A DNA stretch of 64,000 nt from JARRPM01 sp963792815. GTDB taxonomy: Bacteria > Pseudomonadota > Gammaproteobacteria > Pseudomonadales > Halieaceae. The translations under genes were made by a program, and so were the position numbers. The stretch's first letter is position 1. Every line of letters begins with the position of its first letter. Below, one piece after another: positions 26,693-35,676 of this stretch. The notes below the pieces were generated by a model. The model worked only from the letters and a program-made list of their open reading frames with translations. It made no database searches and was not told where the DNA came from. The DNA lies in contig CAWBXR010000001.1 of NCBI GenBank assembly GCA_963792815.1, positions 1 to 64,000 of the forward strand, written 5' to 3'.

Positions 26693-27111
26693 CGATCTTG
26701 ATCAAGCTCGAAGCGAGCACATCTGCGGGCAAGCGCATCGATGACAAGATCATCCCTATGATCAATATCATTTTCCTGTTGCTGATGTTTTTCCTGATCG
26801 TAGGGAATATTTCTGAACTGGTGGACGAGGACGTGGTGCCGCCGCGCTCAAGCAGTAATACAGTTTCCACCCCTGCCAGCACCGAGTGGCTCCTTACCCG
26901 GGATGGTGTCGTTGTACTAGACGGACAGGCGATCGATATAGCCCGGCTGGCCGTTCAGCTGGAAGACGCAGGGCCGCTCCCGGCACGCATTATCCTGCGC
27001 GCGGATGGCAATGGCCGCAGTGGCGCGCTTATGCCCTTGATGGACCTGTTGCGCAGGCACGGGGTAGAGACAATTTCCCTGGTCACCATCAATGACGATG
27101 GCGGCAGCTGA
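26689..27111 (+). CDS. Second ExbD-like protein with Asn in place of the channel Asp
   Basis: A 140-residue ExbD paralogue. Its membrane helix reads KIIPMINIIFLLLMFFLIVGN, with Asn26 at the position of the essential Asp of ExbD/TolR/MotB. A single GAT to AAT change would account for this, but the frame is intact and the rest is normal: LTRDGVVVLDGQAIDIARLAVQL and RIILRADGNGRSGALMPLMDLL. It may form an asymmetric ExbD dimer with the first copy, with only one protonatable Asp, or act structurally. The GTG start is translationally coupled to the first exbD. Confidence 0.85.
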   Translation: MTILIKLEASTSAGKRIDDKIIPMINIIFLLLMFFLIVGNISELVDEDVVPPRSSSNTVSTPASTEWLLTRDGVVVLDGQAIDIARLAVQLEDAGPLPARIILRADGNGRSGALMPLMDLLRRHGVETISLVTINDDGGS

Positions 27112-27135
27112 GCTGGGTCGCCCCGGAGCGGGGGC

Positions 27136-28230
27136 ATGACCGGTCTGCGCAGGGCTGGCCTGTGGTGTCTGCTGCTACTGATCTCACTACTGGTACACGT
27201 GTTTTTCTCCTGGCAGGCTGGGCGCGGGCTCGACCTGCCGGGAGATGCTGGTGTCGACAATGCGGTTGAGCTGGAGCTGGTGGTGCCCCCGGAAGCGCCC
27301 GAGCCACCCGAGCCACTGCTGTTTGAAGAGCCGCCGGAGTTGGACCCGCCGGCCGTGCTGGTGGCCGCGGCCAGTGAAACACCACCACCTCCCTCAGTTG
27401 ACCTGGCGATGGTGGCCGCCGCAGGCGGGCGCAGTGAAGCCCTTTTGGCTCCACCTGTGCTGGATACGGTAGTGTTCACAGCGGGGCAGGGCACAGCCGG
27501 TTTTGGTACGGGCATTGGTACGGGGCTCAGCCAGTCCAGCAACAGCTTTGCCGCCTACGTGCAGGGCCTCAGGGAAACCGGGCTGGATGTGATGTTTGTG
27601 GTGGACGCTACCGGGTCTATGGACTGGGCAATTGCGGAGGTCAGGACGCGGGTAGCTGATATCGTGGACTCGGTGCGCTCACTGGTGCCGATAGCGCGCT
27701 TCGGCGTTGTCGCCTATCGGGATTATGATGACCCGGAATTTGTTACCCGTGTTCAGCCCCTGAGCTTTTCGTTGGCGAAATTGATAGCCTTTCTGAGCAC
27801 CCTGGAAGCTGCCGGAGGTGGCAGCTGGCAGGAGGCCGTGACGGCGGGCATGGAAGCCGCAATGGACGCCAACTGGCGTACCGGCGCCCGGCGGGTAGTA
27901 ATCATTATCGGCGATGCGCCGCCCCATGAAGCTGATATGGATCGCCTGCTTGCTCTGGCCCAGGACATGGTGACGAACGGTGGCCAGGTGTCCACGCTCG
28001 ATGTCAGTAACGATTCCAATCCCGCCTTGATAGAGGCCTCTTTGGGGCGCAAGGTGAACCGTTCACTGTATCGCAACAAACCAATGCTGCAGTTCCAGGC
28101 GGTGGCCGACGCGGGTAAGGGAACGGCGGCGACAATGGACGGTGACATCGTTGTTGCCCGGCAACTGCTCACCCTGGTCATGGGTGGCCAGTTCTCCGCC
28201 GAAATGTCTCTGCTGCTGGAGGCGATGTAG
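27136..28230 (+). CDS. TonB-like N-terminus fused to a von Willebrand factor A domain
   Basis: A 364-residue envelope protein. It begins with a short basic segment and one membrane helix (residues 8-26) containing Ser17-x3-His21, the spacing of Ser16/His20 in E. coli TonB, which contact ExbB-ExbD. A Pro/Glu-rich stretch follows (PPEAPEPPEP, EEPPELDPP; residues 51-90) as in TonB. A Gly-rich linker (FGTGIGTG) leads to a vWA domain (residues about 148-350) with GLDVMFVVDATGSM. Its MIDAS is D157-x-T159-x-S161, and RRVVIIIGDAPPHEAD supplies the later metal Asp. The usual TonB C-terminal domain is absent. The likely role is a periplasmic arm moved by the ExbB/ExbD motor and ending in a metal-dependent protein-binding head. 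The stop shares one base with the next gene's GTG (TAGTG). Confidence 0.85.
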   Translation: MTGLRRAGLWCLLLLISLLVHVFFSWQAGRGLDLPGDAGVDNAVELELVVPPEAPEPPEPLLFEEPPELDPPAVLVAAASETPPPPSVDLAMVAAAGGRSEALLAPPVLDTVVFTAGQGTAGFGTGIGTGLSQSSNSFAAYVQGLRETGLDVMFVVDATGSMDWAIAEVRTRVADIVDSVRSLVPIARFGVVAYRDYDDPEFVTRVQPLSFSLAKLIAFLSTLEAAGGGSWQEAVTAGMEAAMDANWRTGARRVVIIIGDAPPHEADMDRLLALAQDMVTNGGQVSTLDVSNDSNPALIEASLGRKVNRSLYRNKPMLQFQAVADAGKGTAATMDGDIVVARQLLTLVMGGQFSAEMSLLLEAM

Positions 28231-30450
28231 TGGGCCAGCCGCAAAATTTCCGCAAACTACTGCTCGGCAGTGCGATGCTCTTCCTCTCGGGCTTGCCGAC
28301 CGCGGTTGCCGATGTACCACCGGATTACCAGGCCCTGCGCCACGCAGCAGCCAAAACAGGGTCTGGCGTCCAGCAATGCCCGGAGCTGGCCGAATCCTAT
28401 GGCGCGTGGGTGGCTTACCAGCGGGAGTCTGAAAGCCAACGAGCGGCCCTGCTGGAAAGTCGTCAGTTGGGTGAGGAGATTCACAGACCGCTGTCGGGAG
28501 GGTATTCGTACCCTGGAGGCGGCCACGGGCCAGGACGAGACCGCGCTGGAAGCCCTGTATCGCTCGGAGTTCTGGTACCAGGTCAACCAGGCGCTGGCAT
28601 CGCTGCGTTACTGGCAGGCCTGGTTGGACCTTTCCCTTGCCCAGCACGCCGGGGACAGCGAGGCGGCGGTAACAGACCTTGAACGGGCAAGGCGGGGCTT
28701 TGAGGCGGCCTCATTGCGGATACTTTTTCCGGGCATCGTATACGGCAGCTGGCTGGGCCTGGCCTATGTAGAGCAGTTGCAGTCAGATGAGGCGGGTATG
28801 AGAAAGCGCCTGGAACTTCTCAAGCAGGCCCTGGCAAGCGATCCGGATAACCCACTACATGAGATCATCGACACGGAACTGGGTCTGGTGGCCTTACGCC
28901 TGGATGAAGCCGGCCCGATCAGGATGGTCCAGGGCGAACCGCTCACTGCGGGCAAGGCGCGACTCGTCGAGGAAAGGGCATTTGTCCTGCTGGAGCGTCA
29001 TCGCAAGGAGCAGGAAGGCGCAATTGAGGCCGCTGTCTACCTGCGACAGCTGGTTGACCAGGGCTACCTGGACGATCGCCTGCTTGACCCGGATTCTCAC
29101 CTACCGGGATGAGATAGTGGGGCACGAGTTCGGTAGCATCAGCCTGCTCGTTGACGCTGAATATGCCTATGCATTTCAGCAGTACGAAACCAATGTACTG
29201 AAATTTCGCCAGTTCCTGGCCAGCGATGCGGTCAAGTCGCCACTGAATCTCACGCTGTATTATTATCATTTCGCTGTTTCGCTTTACCAGATAGGCCTCA
29301 CCCGGGACTCGATGAAAGTTATAGAAATGTTGCGTGCTTCAGCGCAGCTTCCGGACAATCTCGAGGCGCCACTGGCCAAGTTGTATTTTATCGTTGCCAA
29401 TGCCATGTACCAGAGCCAGGCGACCACGGCGTACGCGCAGCAACTTGAGGCAGCCGCCGGCAGCTTCGTCGCCGTGGCCCCGGCGGATCCTGATATTGCC
29501 AGCGCCCACATGGCGTTGGCGCGGGTAGCCGACGATGATGATCAGCGGGACAGGCATCTCAAGCTGGCGCGCTCGGATTCGCGCCTGAAGAACAGCGTGC
29601 TGGCTGTTGAACTGGAGTCCACCCTGGCGCGCTTCCAGGCAGCGCTGGCAACGGGCAACCGTCAGACCTTGACCGCACAGGCGCAAGCGGCGCTGGATAT
29701 GATCGAGGACCTGCCTGAAGACCGGCGCGAATCACTTGATATGCAAGTACTGACCCTGCAGCTGTAGGAGTATCCTGGCCGAGGATGCGCAGGAGATACT
29801 GCCTGCTCTCGATGAACTCTATCGCAACCCTGCGCTGGACTCCTCCCAGAAGCGGGTACTCGCCTGGTCCACCTTGCGGGTGCTGGACCGCCTGCAAGGG
29901 CTGGCCGCACTGCGGGGCTTTCGTCAGTGGCTTACCGGCCGCCGGTGTCGATTCAGTTATCGACCAGGAGCTTTACGTGTTGCTGCGAGAGTTTCAGGCC
30001 AGCGGCCGCAACGAGGACCTGGCACAGTTATGTGAACTCTGGTTACCCGCAATGCAATCCCAGCCGCAGTTGCAGCGGCAGGTGTGGCTGCTCCGGATCC
30101 ATGCCTTGCGCGCCACCTCCCGGGACGAGCAAGCCCTGCAGGCTATTCGGGCGATGCTCGTGGTCTTTCCCAACTCGGGGGATGCATGGGAACAACTGGC
30201 CGCGCAATCCGAGGCCATGGGCGACGTGTTTGCCGCCGAACGTGCCCTGGCGCATATAGCTACCGCGGAACCGGAGGGTTCGCCTCGCTGGCTGGACACA
30301 TCGCTGCATCGCCTGCAGCTGCTGGCGGGTAACTCCGATGCAGACCGTGCCTGTTCACTTTATCAGCGTATAGTGGTGTACGATCATCGACTGGAAGAAA
30401 CACAGCAGCGCATGCTGGCGGAGTTTGCCGCGCGTGATGGCTGCCGTTAA
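28230..30450 (+). CDS. Large periplasmic helical-repeat (TPR-like) protein with several frameshifts
   Basis: A GTG start gives a signal peptide (FRKLLLGSAMLFLSGLPTAVA). The rest is alpha-helical, Ala/Leu/Glu-rich repeat sequence resembling TPR arrays, about 738 residues when corrected. The frame steps by +1 four times, near 28470, 29090, 29765 and 29920. Removing one base at each joins EEIH to DRCREGIRTLEA, LLDP to ILTYRDEIVGH, TLQL to RSILAEDAQEI and RGFRQW to LPAAGVDSVIDQEL. Intact segments include ESYGAWVAYQRE, RALAHIATAEPEGSP and a final EFAARDGCR. Four same-direction shifts point to sequence error. It probably scaffolds the vWA head or the motor. No specific family is recognised. Confidence 0.7.
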
Positions 30451-30467
30451 CAAGGGGGAGCAGTAAC

Positions 30468-31844
30468 ATGCGGATACGCCGCTATGATCAGGGTTTCTCG
30501 CGTCGCCACTTCCTGTCCCAGCTGGGTCGCGGCGTACTGGCCACCGGTGTCCTTGCGCCGTTGTGGTCGAGCATCGCCCGTACCGGGAGTGTGGAAAGTG
30601 CATACCCCGATGAACTGCTCTCGATAGAGGCCTATACGGGCGGCAAACTGAGTACTGGTGATCGCATAGATGCGGGCAATGTCGAGCTGGTCAAGGACCT
30701 GCTGGACCCCATTCAGTACACCCAGATTGCACAGATGGGCCGGGTGTTGACGCTGCGCCCGACCACCACGAACATCATGGAATTGAGCCCCTGGGAATAT
30801 GTTGAAGCCACCCTGCGTAACCAGGGCCAGGCTGTCTTCGCCGACGACGGCAATGTGGTCACCCGCGAGGGCAAGCCCTGGATAGGTGGCAACCCGTTTC
30901 CGAACCCCAGGTCGGCTGTCGAGGTGTTTGCCGGAATCACCCTGAGCTGGGGGCGGCACGATGTTTCCCTCTCCGCGGTCAAGGAATACGACCTCGACGA
31001 GTACGGCGAGATCGCCTACAACTACCAGTCCTGCTGGGTTGAAATGAGCCCGGTGGGACGGCTGGTGATTGACCCCAAGCCCTACTGGCCCGGCCACGAG
31101 GACAAGCTGCGCTACCAGTCGGTGTTTTTCGTGTCACCTAACGATATCAAGGGCACCTCTTACCTGAACATCTGGCACTATGACCAGAACCGCTACCCGG
31201 ACCTGTACGGCTACCTGCCCGCCTTCAAGCGGGTCAGGCGTTTCCCGACTAACCAGCGTTTTGAGCCATTGATTCCAGGTTCTACCCTGTACCTTTCGGA
31301 TGCCTGGGCTGCAGGTGATCCCTTCCTCACCTGGGGCAACTACCGCACCGTGCACCGTGGTCCTGCCCTGGCGGCGGTGAGCAATAGCTGGAACGCGGAC
31401 GATCCCAACTGGGAACACAGTGTTCATGGCGGCCAGAAGGGCCAGACTTTCTGGGATACCGAGGTGGAACTGGTGCCCGAGGCGATAGTGGTCGAGGCAG
31501 AGCCTACCGGCTATCCAAGGGCGCCAATCAGCAAGAAGCGGGTCTGGTTCGACGCCAGGACCCTGCTGCCCCTGAGTATGGTGAGCTATGATCGACGCGG
31601 CGAGATCTTCCGCTCGTTTGACGGCGCGTTCTCGCTCTATGACAAAGGTGACAAGCGGGTAATGGACGGGGCGCATCCCCTGTGGTCCTGGACCCGGGTG
31701 CATGCGCACGATATACAGACCAATCGCATTACCCGGCTGGCCCAGGTACGGGAAATCGATGGCGGTTACAAGACCGAGATGAATAACCCGGATGTCTATG
31801 ATCGTTACCTCACCGAGGCGGCGCTCAGGCGACTCGGCACATAG
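30468..31844 (+). CDS. DUF1329 outer-membrane-associated protein (copy 2)
   Basis: The intact 458-residue paralogue of the protein at 21411-22785. The N-terminus has a YDQGFSRRHFLSQLGRGVLATG export signal with a twin-arginine-like SRRHFL. Conserved blocks include AYPDELLSIEAYTGGKL, VELVKDLLDPIQYTQIAQMGR, KPWIGGNPFPNP, SDAWAAGDPFLTWGNY and EAEPTGYPRAPISKKRVWFD. By its family it is a LolA/LolB-fold lipid-handling protein. Having two copies bracketing the ExbB/D-vWA genes suggests two stages or two ligands. AAGGGGGAG lies upstream of the ATG; the gap from the helical-repeat gene is 17 bases. Confidence 0.88.
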   Translation: MRIRRYDQGFSRRHFLSQLGRGVLATGVLAPLWSSIARTGSVESAYPDELLSIEAYTGGKLSTGDRIDAGNVELVKDLLDPIQYTQIAQMGRVLTLRPTTTNIMELSPWEYVEATLRNQGQAVFADDGNVVTREGKPWIGGNPFPNPRSAVEVFAGITLSWGRHDVSLSAVKEYDLDEYGEIAYNYQSCWVEMSPVGRLVIDPKPYWPGHEDKLRYQSVFFVSPNDIKGTSYLNIWHYDQNRYPDLYGYLPAFKRVRRFPTNQRFEPLIPGSTLYLSDAWAAGDPFLTWGNYRTVHRGPALAAVSNSWNADDPNWEHSVHGGQKGQTFWDTEVELVPEAIVVEAEPTGYPRAPISKKRVWFDARTLLPLSMVSYDRRGEIFRSFDGAFSLYDKGDKRVMDGAHPLWSWTRVHAHDIQTNRITRLAQVREIDGGYKTEMNNPDVYDRYLTEAALRRLGT

Positions 31845-31876
31845 GCTATATACACTCAATACAGGCGGTGATATCG

Positions 31877-32686
31877 ATGGATAATTTTGCGTCCCTGCGG
31901 GGAAAAACGGCATTGGTGACAGGAGCGGCTGCCGGTATAGGCGCGGCCTGTGCGAAAGAGCTGGTGGCCGCCGGTGCGTCGGTGATGCTCACGGATATCA
32001 ATGTATCCGCCTGTGAGCAACTGTCGCGCTCGCTGAATGCGGCCGGGGCGACGACGTTCAGCAGCGCCCAGGATGTCACCAGTGAGGACGACTGGTCCCG
32101 GGTGGTTGGCGAAACCCTGGCCCAGTGCGCCGGCTTTGATGTGCTGGTAAACAACGCCGGCATCTATGTGGGCGGTACCCTGGACAGCAATAGCCTTGCC
32201 GCGGTTCGACGGGTCAACCAGACCAATGTCGAATCGGTCTTTCTGGGCATGAAATACGCAGCCCTTGCGATGAAGCCCGGCGGCGCTGCCGGAAAGGGGG
32301 GATCCATTATCAACCTGTCTTCGGTCGCCGGGCTGATAGGCGTACCCGGCCATACCGCCTATGGCGCAAGCAAGGGTGCGGTGCGCCTCTATACCAAGCA
32401 CGCTGCCGTGGAGTTTGCCAGGCTGGGCTACGGTATCAGGGTCAATTCGATCCACCCCGGGCTGATCGATACCGACATGGGCAAACTGGTTTTTCACGAT
32501 TTTGTGGAGGTGGGCCTGGCGCCGGACCTGGCTGCCGCAGAGGCAGCGGTATTGGAGATGATTCCGATGGCAGCGCTGGGGACGGTGGAGGATATCGCCC
32601 GCATGACCCGTTTCCTGGCATCGGCGGAATCGGCTTACTGCACCGGCGCCGAATTTGTCGTCGACGGCGGCATGACCGCCGGCTGA
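31877..32686 (+). CDS. Short-chain dehydrogenase/reductase
   Basis: A 269-residue classical SDR, probably NAD-dependent, oxidising a secondary alcohol. It has TGAAAGIG (cofactor loop), NNAG, the catalytic Ser of INLSSVAGLIG, YGASK (Tyr-x3-Lys) and the C-terminal SAYCTGAEFVVDGGM. The ATG at 31877 was preferred over a GTG three codons upstream. It follows DUF1329 copy 2 by 32 bases and precedes a second SDR, placing alcohol oxidation in the same operon as the envelope system. The steroid or alicyclic alcohol specificity is inferred only. Confidence 0.88.
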   Translation: MDNFASLRGKTALVTGAAAGIGAACAKELVAAGASVMLTDINVSACEQLSRSLNAAGATTFSSAQDVTSEDDWSRVVGETLAQCAGFDVLVNNAGIYVGGTLDSNSLAAVRRVNQTNVESVFLGMKYAALAMKPGGAAGKGGSIINLSSVAGLIGVPGHTAYGASKGAVRLYTKHAAVEFARLGYGIRVNSIHPGLIDTDMGKLVFHDFVEVGLAPDLAAAEAAVLEMIPMAALGTVEDIARMTRFLASAESAYCTGAEFVVDGGMTAG

Positions 32687-32737
32687 CCTTAAACCCGAGG
32701 CTGTAACACTAAACAAGACTATCCCCGGGAGGGAACT

Positions 32738-33499
32738 ATGCGAGTCAAGGACAAGGTAGCACTGGTAACAGGTGGTGGGTCGGGCATAGGCGAGGCAATT
32801 TGCACGCGCCTGGCGGAGGAGGGCGCCAGGGTCGTGGTGGCCGATATCAACGAGGGTAACGCCGAGCGCGTCGCGGCTGCCATCGGCGCAGGAGCTGTAG
32901 CCATTCACCAGGATGTCACCAATGAGCAGCGCTGGCAGGAAGTGGTGGCCGAAATCATTGAACGCTTCGGTCGGCTCGACATCCTGGTCAACAATGCGGG
33001 CATCGCCATTGTCGGTACCGTGGAAGACACTACCCTTGCGGATTGGCGGGCGACCCAGAATGTGAACCTCGATGCTGTCTTCCTGGGTACCCGCGAAGTG
33101 ATCAAGGTGATGAAATCCGGTGGCGGGTCGATTATCAATATTTCCTCGATCGAGGGAATTATCGGTGAGCCGAAGGTGGCCGCCTATAACGCCAGCAAGG
33201 GTGGCGTCAGAATATTTACCAAGTCCGCAGCGCTGCACTGCGCCGCCGAGGGCTATCAGATCCGGGTGAACTCGGTTCACCCGGGTTTCATTGCCACGGC
33301 AATGGTCACCGATGCTGTGGGTTCCATGACTGAAGCCGAGGGCGAGGCTTTTCAGGAACGCATTATGGGCAATATCCCGATGGGGTATATGGGCGAGCCC
33401 CTGGACATTGCCAACGGCGTGCTGTTCCTGGCGTCCGAGGAATCCCGCTATATGACCGGGTCCGAGCTGGTAATCGACGGCGGCTATATCGCACGCTGA
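32738..33499 (+). CDS. Short-chain dehydrogenase/reductase (cyclic-alcohol-dehydrogenase-like)
   Basis: A 253-residue classical SDR with TGGGSGIG, Asp of VVVADINEGN (NAD preference), NNAG, INISSIEGIIGEP, YNASK and SRYMTGSELVIDGGYIAR. It resembles 3-alpha-hydroxysteroid and cyclopentanol/cyclohexanol dehydrogenases. It is a paralogue of the preceding gene. GGGAGGG precedes the ATG. It is followed after 70 bases by the isomerase-like membrane protein. Confidence 0.88.
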   Translation: MRVKDKVALVTGGGSGIGEAICTRLAEEGARVVVADINEGNAERVAAAIGAGAVAIHQDVTNEQRWQEVVAEIIERFGRLDILVNNAGIAIVGTVEDTTLADWRATQNVNLDAVFLGTREVIKVMKSGGGSIINISSIEGIIGEPKVAAYNASKGGVRIFTKSAALHCAAEGYQIRVNSVHPGFIATAMVTDAVGSMTEAEGEAFQERIMGNIPMGYMGEPLDIANGVLFLASEESRYMTGSELVIDGGYIAR

Positions 33500-33569
33500 T
33501 ATCGGGATAGCGGCGAGCAATGAGCTCATACATAATCGTCACAATAATTTAAAAAAAGAGGGAGAACCC

Positions 33570-34073
33570 ATGCCTTTGGAAAAGCCACGAAGTGATCATC
33601 TTTTCTATCTGGTCATATTGCATGCGCTGCTGGTGCTCACGGTCGGTCTTGTGGCGGGGGTGATGCTGGTTTTTTCCCTGCTGGACGCGGTTAATCTCTG
33701 GCCATTTCCCGTCTGGGAGGTGGCCATTCCCGGCTCCACCCGCGGCTGGCAGGCGGCCCATGTGGGCGGCATTATGAACGGCATCATGCTGGTCGCGCTG
33801 GTGTTGCTGATGGGGAAACTAAAGCTGACCCACAGGCAGTATGCGATTTGCAGCTGGGGCCTCATCGTCACTGGTTGGGGCAATACCCTTTTTTACTGGG
33901 CGGGTAATCTGGCGTCCAACAGGGGCCTTTCGATGACTGACACGCCCTATGGCGCAGCGGATATCGCCGGTGCCCTGGCTTTCCTGGGTGGTGGCGGCGC
34001 GATGGTGGTGCTCTTTGCGATCATGTATATCCTCGTTGCCGCGGCGCTGCGCTTGTTGAAACCCTCTGCCTAG
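33570..34073 (+). CDS. Styrene-oxide-isomerase-like membrane protein
   Basis: A 167-residue protein with four predicted membrane helices, similar to StyC-type styrene oxide isomerase: VAIPGSTRGWQAAHVGGIMNGIML matches the IEFHVPGSPEGWARAHSGPALNGMM region, and GWGNTLFYWAGNLASNRGLS matches the GWAN..FY...N.SPNRGL region. The residues reported for StyC as heme ligand His58, Asn64 and Tyr103 correspond by spacing to His64, Asn70 and Tyr109 here. Such enzymes convert epoxides to aldehydes or ketones by a Meinwald rearrangement. No styrene monooxygenase is nearby, so the epoxide substrate is unknown. A GAGGGAG ribosome-binding site is present. It is last gene of the long plus-strand cluster. Confidence 0.75.
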   Translation: MPLEKPRSDHLFYLVILHALLVLTVGLVAGVMLVFSLLDAVNLWPFPVWEVAIPGSTRGWQAAHVGGIMNGIMLVALVLLMGKLKLTHRQYAICSWGLIVTGWGNTLFYWAGNLASNRGLSMTDTPYGAADIAGALAFLGGGGAMVVLFAIMYILVAAALRLLKPSA

Positions 34074-34101
34074 CGTCCGGCGGATACTACCCCGGCATGG
34101 A

Positions 34102-34128
34102 CCCGCCAGGGGCCTGAACTGAGGCGGG
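34102..34128. terminator. Possible bidirectional terminator hairpin
   Basis: CCCGCC at 34102-34107 and GGCGGG at 34123-34128 pair across a 15-base loop, in the 66-base gap between two convergent genes. The stem is short and there is no clear T-tract. Confidence 0.35.
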
Positions 34129-34139
34129 CCTTGCCCTGG

Positions 34140-35520
34140 TCAATCCCGACTGGCTGTGAGGTAACCCATCAGTTTTTTCGCGGCGATCGCGCCCTCTTGT
34201 TGCATGCGCGTATTGAATTGGGTATCGGACTCGGCAGACGAACCCGGGTAAGTCCAGCCATCCAGCCGCGCGGCTTTCAGCCAGGCCATCAGGGCGTCAT
34301 CCTGGGCCCACACGGCCCCGTTGGCCAGGTCGGCCAGCAGGTTGCGCAGGTAGTCCATGTCGGTGTCCGGATGGGGAACCGGCGTGCACAGCAGGTTCTT
34401 GCGGGCCTCGTCGGGTTCGCTGATGTCCACGTGGGCAATAAACGCGGCACTGAAGACCTGCTGGCAGGTGCGTACCGACTGCAGGGTAATCCTGTTTCCG
34501 GCAAACACCGGCTGTGGTGGCCTGCGAGCCAGTCCGTCAGCCGTACAGTCGATGTACAGGGTTGCGGGGCCGGTTTCGAAGGAGCCCTCATCCAATATCA
34601 CGCGCGCCGGCTCGATGCGCTTGACCCGCCCCATCCGCACGACGTCCCTGATGCGCCTGAGCTGGGCGATTTCGCTCCGGGTAACCGTAGCGCAGCGGAA
34701 CATTGTGGGCCTGATCTCTTCGTCGATACGCAGCAGCACGCCCGCGGCGCTGGCCCGGTCGAACAGGTCGTCCACAGACTCCGATTCTGCGGCTGTAACG
34801 ATTTGTCCCAGGGCAAAGGGGCGGATAGATTCCTCGAACAGGTCTCCTGACTGGGCCCGGGCGCGGTCCCACAGCCAGGAATCCCGGGGCTTGATCCAAC
34901 AGATACTGTCCGGGCTCGCGCCGTTTTCGAGTAGAAACAGGCAGGCGTCAACCCCGGTCTTGCCCGCTCCGACAACGACATAGCGGTCCCATTCGCCCCG
35001 CAGCCCTGCCAGGGCATTGGGCGCAACACAGCGAACACCCTGTGCTACCTCGTAGGAGGGCGCTCCCATGGCCGGCACCCGGACATTCATGTAGGTCGCA
35101 TCGACTGTCCTGGCCGCTTTCACCTCGTGACTGGCAGCGGATACGAGAGAGGTAATCTGTCCATTCTCGCGGTGTTCGCACATGGGAAAGTACCGGACCC
35201 GGCCAGAGCTTATGAAGTCGCGCATGACATTGTCGTAATAGGCGCAGATCTCGCTTTTGCTGGCGAGCTCATAGAGCCCGCTGTTCAAGGCCTGCAGAGT
35301 CGATGCGGTCTTCACCCAGTGGCCTTGAGTTCACGCCATAAAAGCTTGAAGGCTGGTGCAGGCGCACAAATGGATAGGCCACATTCCAGTGGCCTCCGGG
35401 CTGGTGGTATCGGTCAACCAGGGCCACCGTGGCGTCAGATTCCGTCATCAGGACGTCCGTAAAGGCCATGCCCATGGCGCCGGCGCCTACTACCAGGTAA
35501 TCAAATTCGGGGTCTGTCAC
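34140..35520 (-). CDS. FAD/NAD(P)-binding flavoprotein, monooxygenase-like, frameshifted
   Basis: A putative flavin-dependent oxidoreductase of about 459 residues. It starts at GTG (VTDPEFDYLVVGAGAMG) with AGGAGA upstream, the GAGAMG loop binding FAD. PYPFVRLHQPSSFYGVN-type sequence and a second nucleotide-binding loop (YVVVGAGKTGVDACLFLLENG) follow, as in FMO-like enzymes. The frame breaks near 35290; removing one T gives DSAGLNSGLYELASKSE. The C-terminal half (about 150 residues) is helical and not typical of BVMOs. The substrate is unknown. It is convergent with the styrene-oxide-isomerase-like gene. Confidence 0.75.
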
Positions 35521-35676
35521 AGGTACTTCTCCTGATGTATTGTTTGTGTCTGCGATAACTCCCACAACCCACACGCGCTTGTCTGGGGATAACAATCGCT
35601 TGTTTCCGGTTCCTGCCCGTGGGGGAAAGTATAGGCCAGCTGCTTCTGGTTTTGGGGCTGTTCAGCTTGTCCCTTG

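Noticed and set aside
31856..33529. 557-codon open frame on the minus strand across both SDR genes
   Set aside because: It is antisense to two clear SDRs with all motifs, its translation is low-complexity His/Gly/Asp-rich, and it has no ribosome-binding site. It is a GC-driven shadow.
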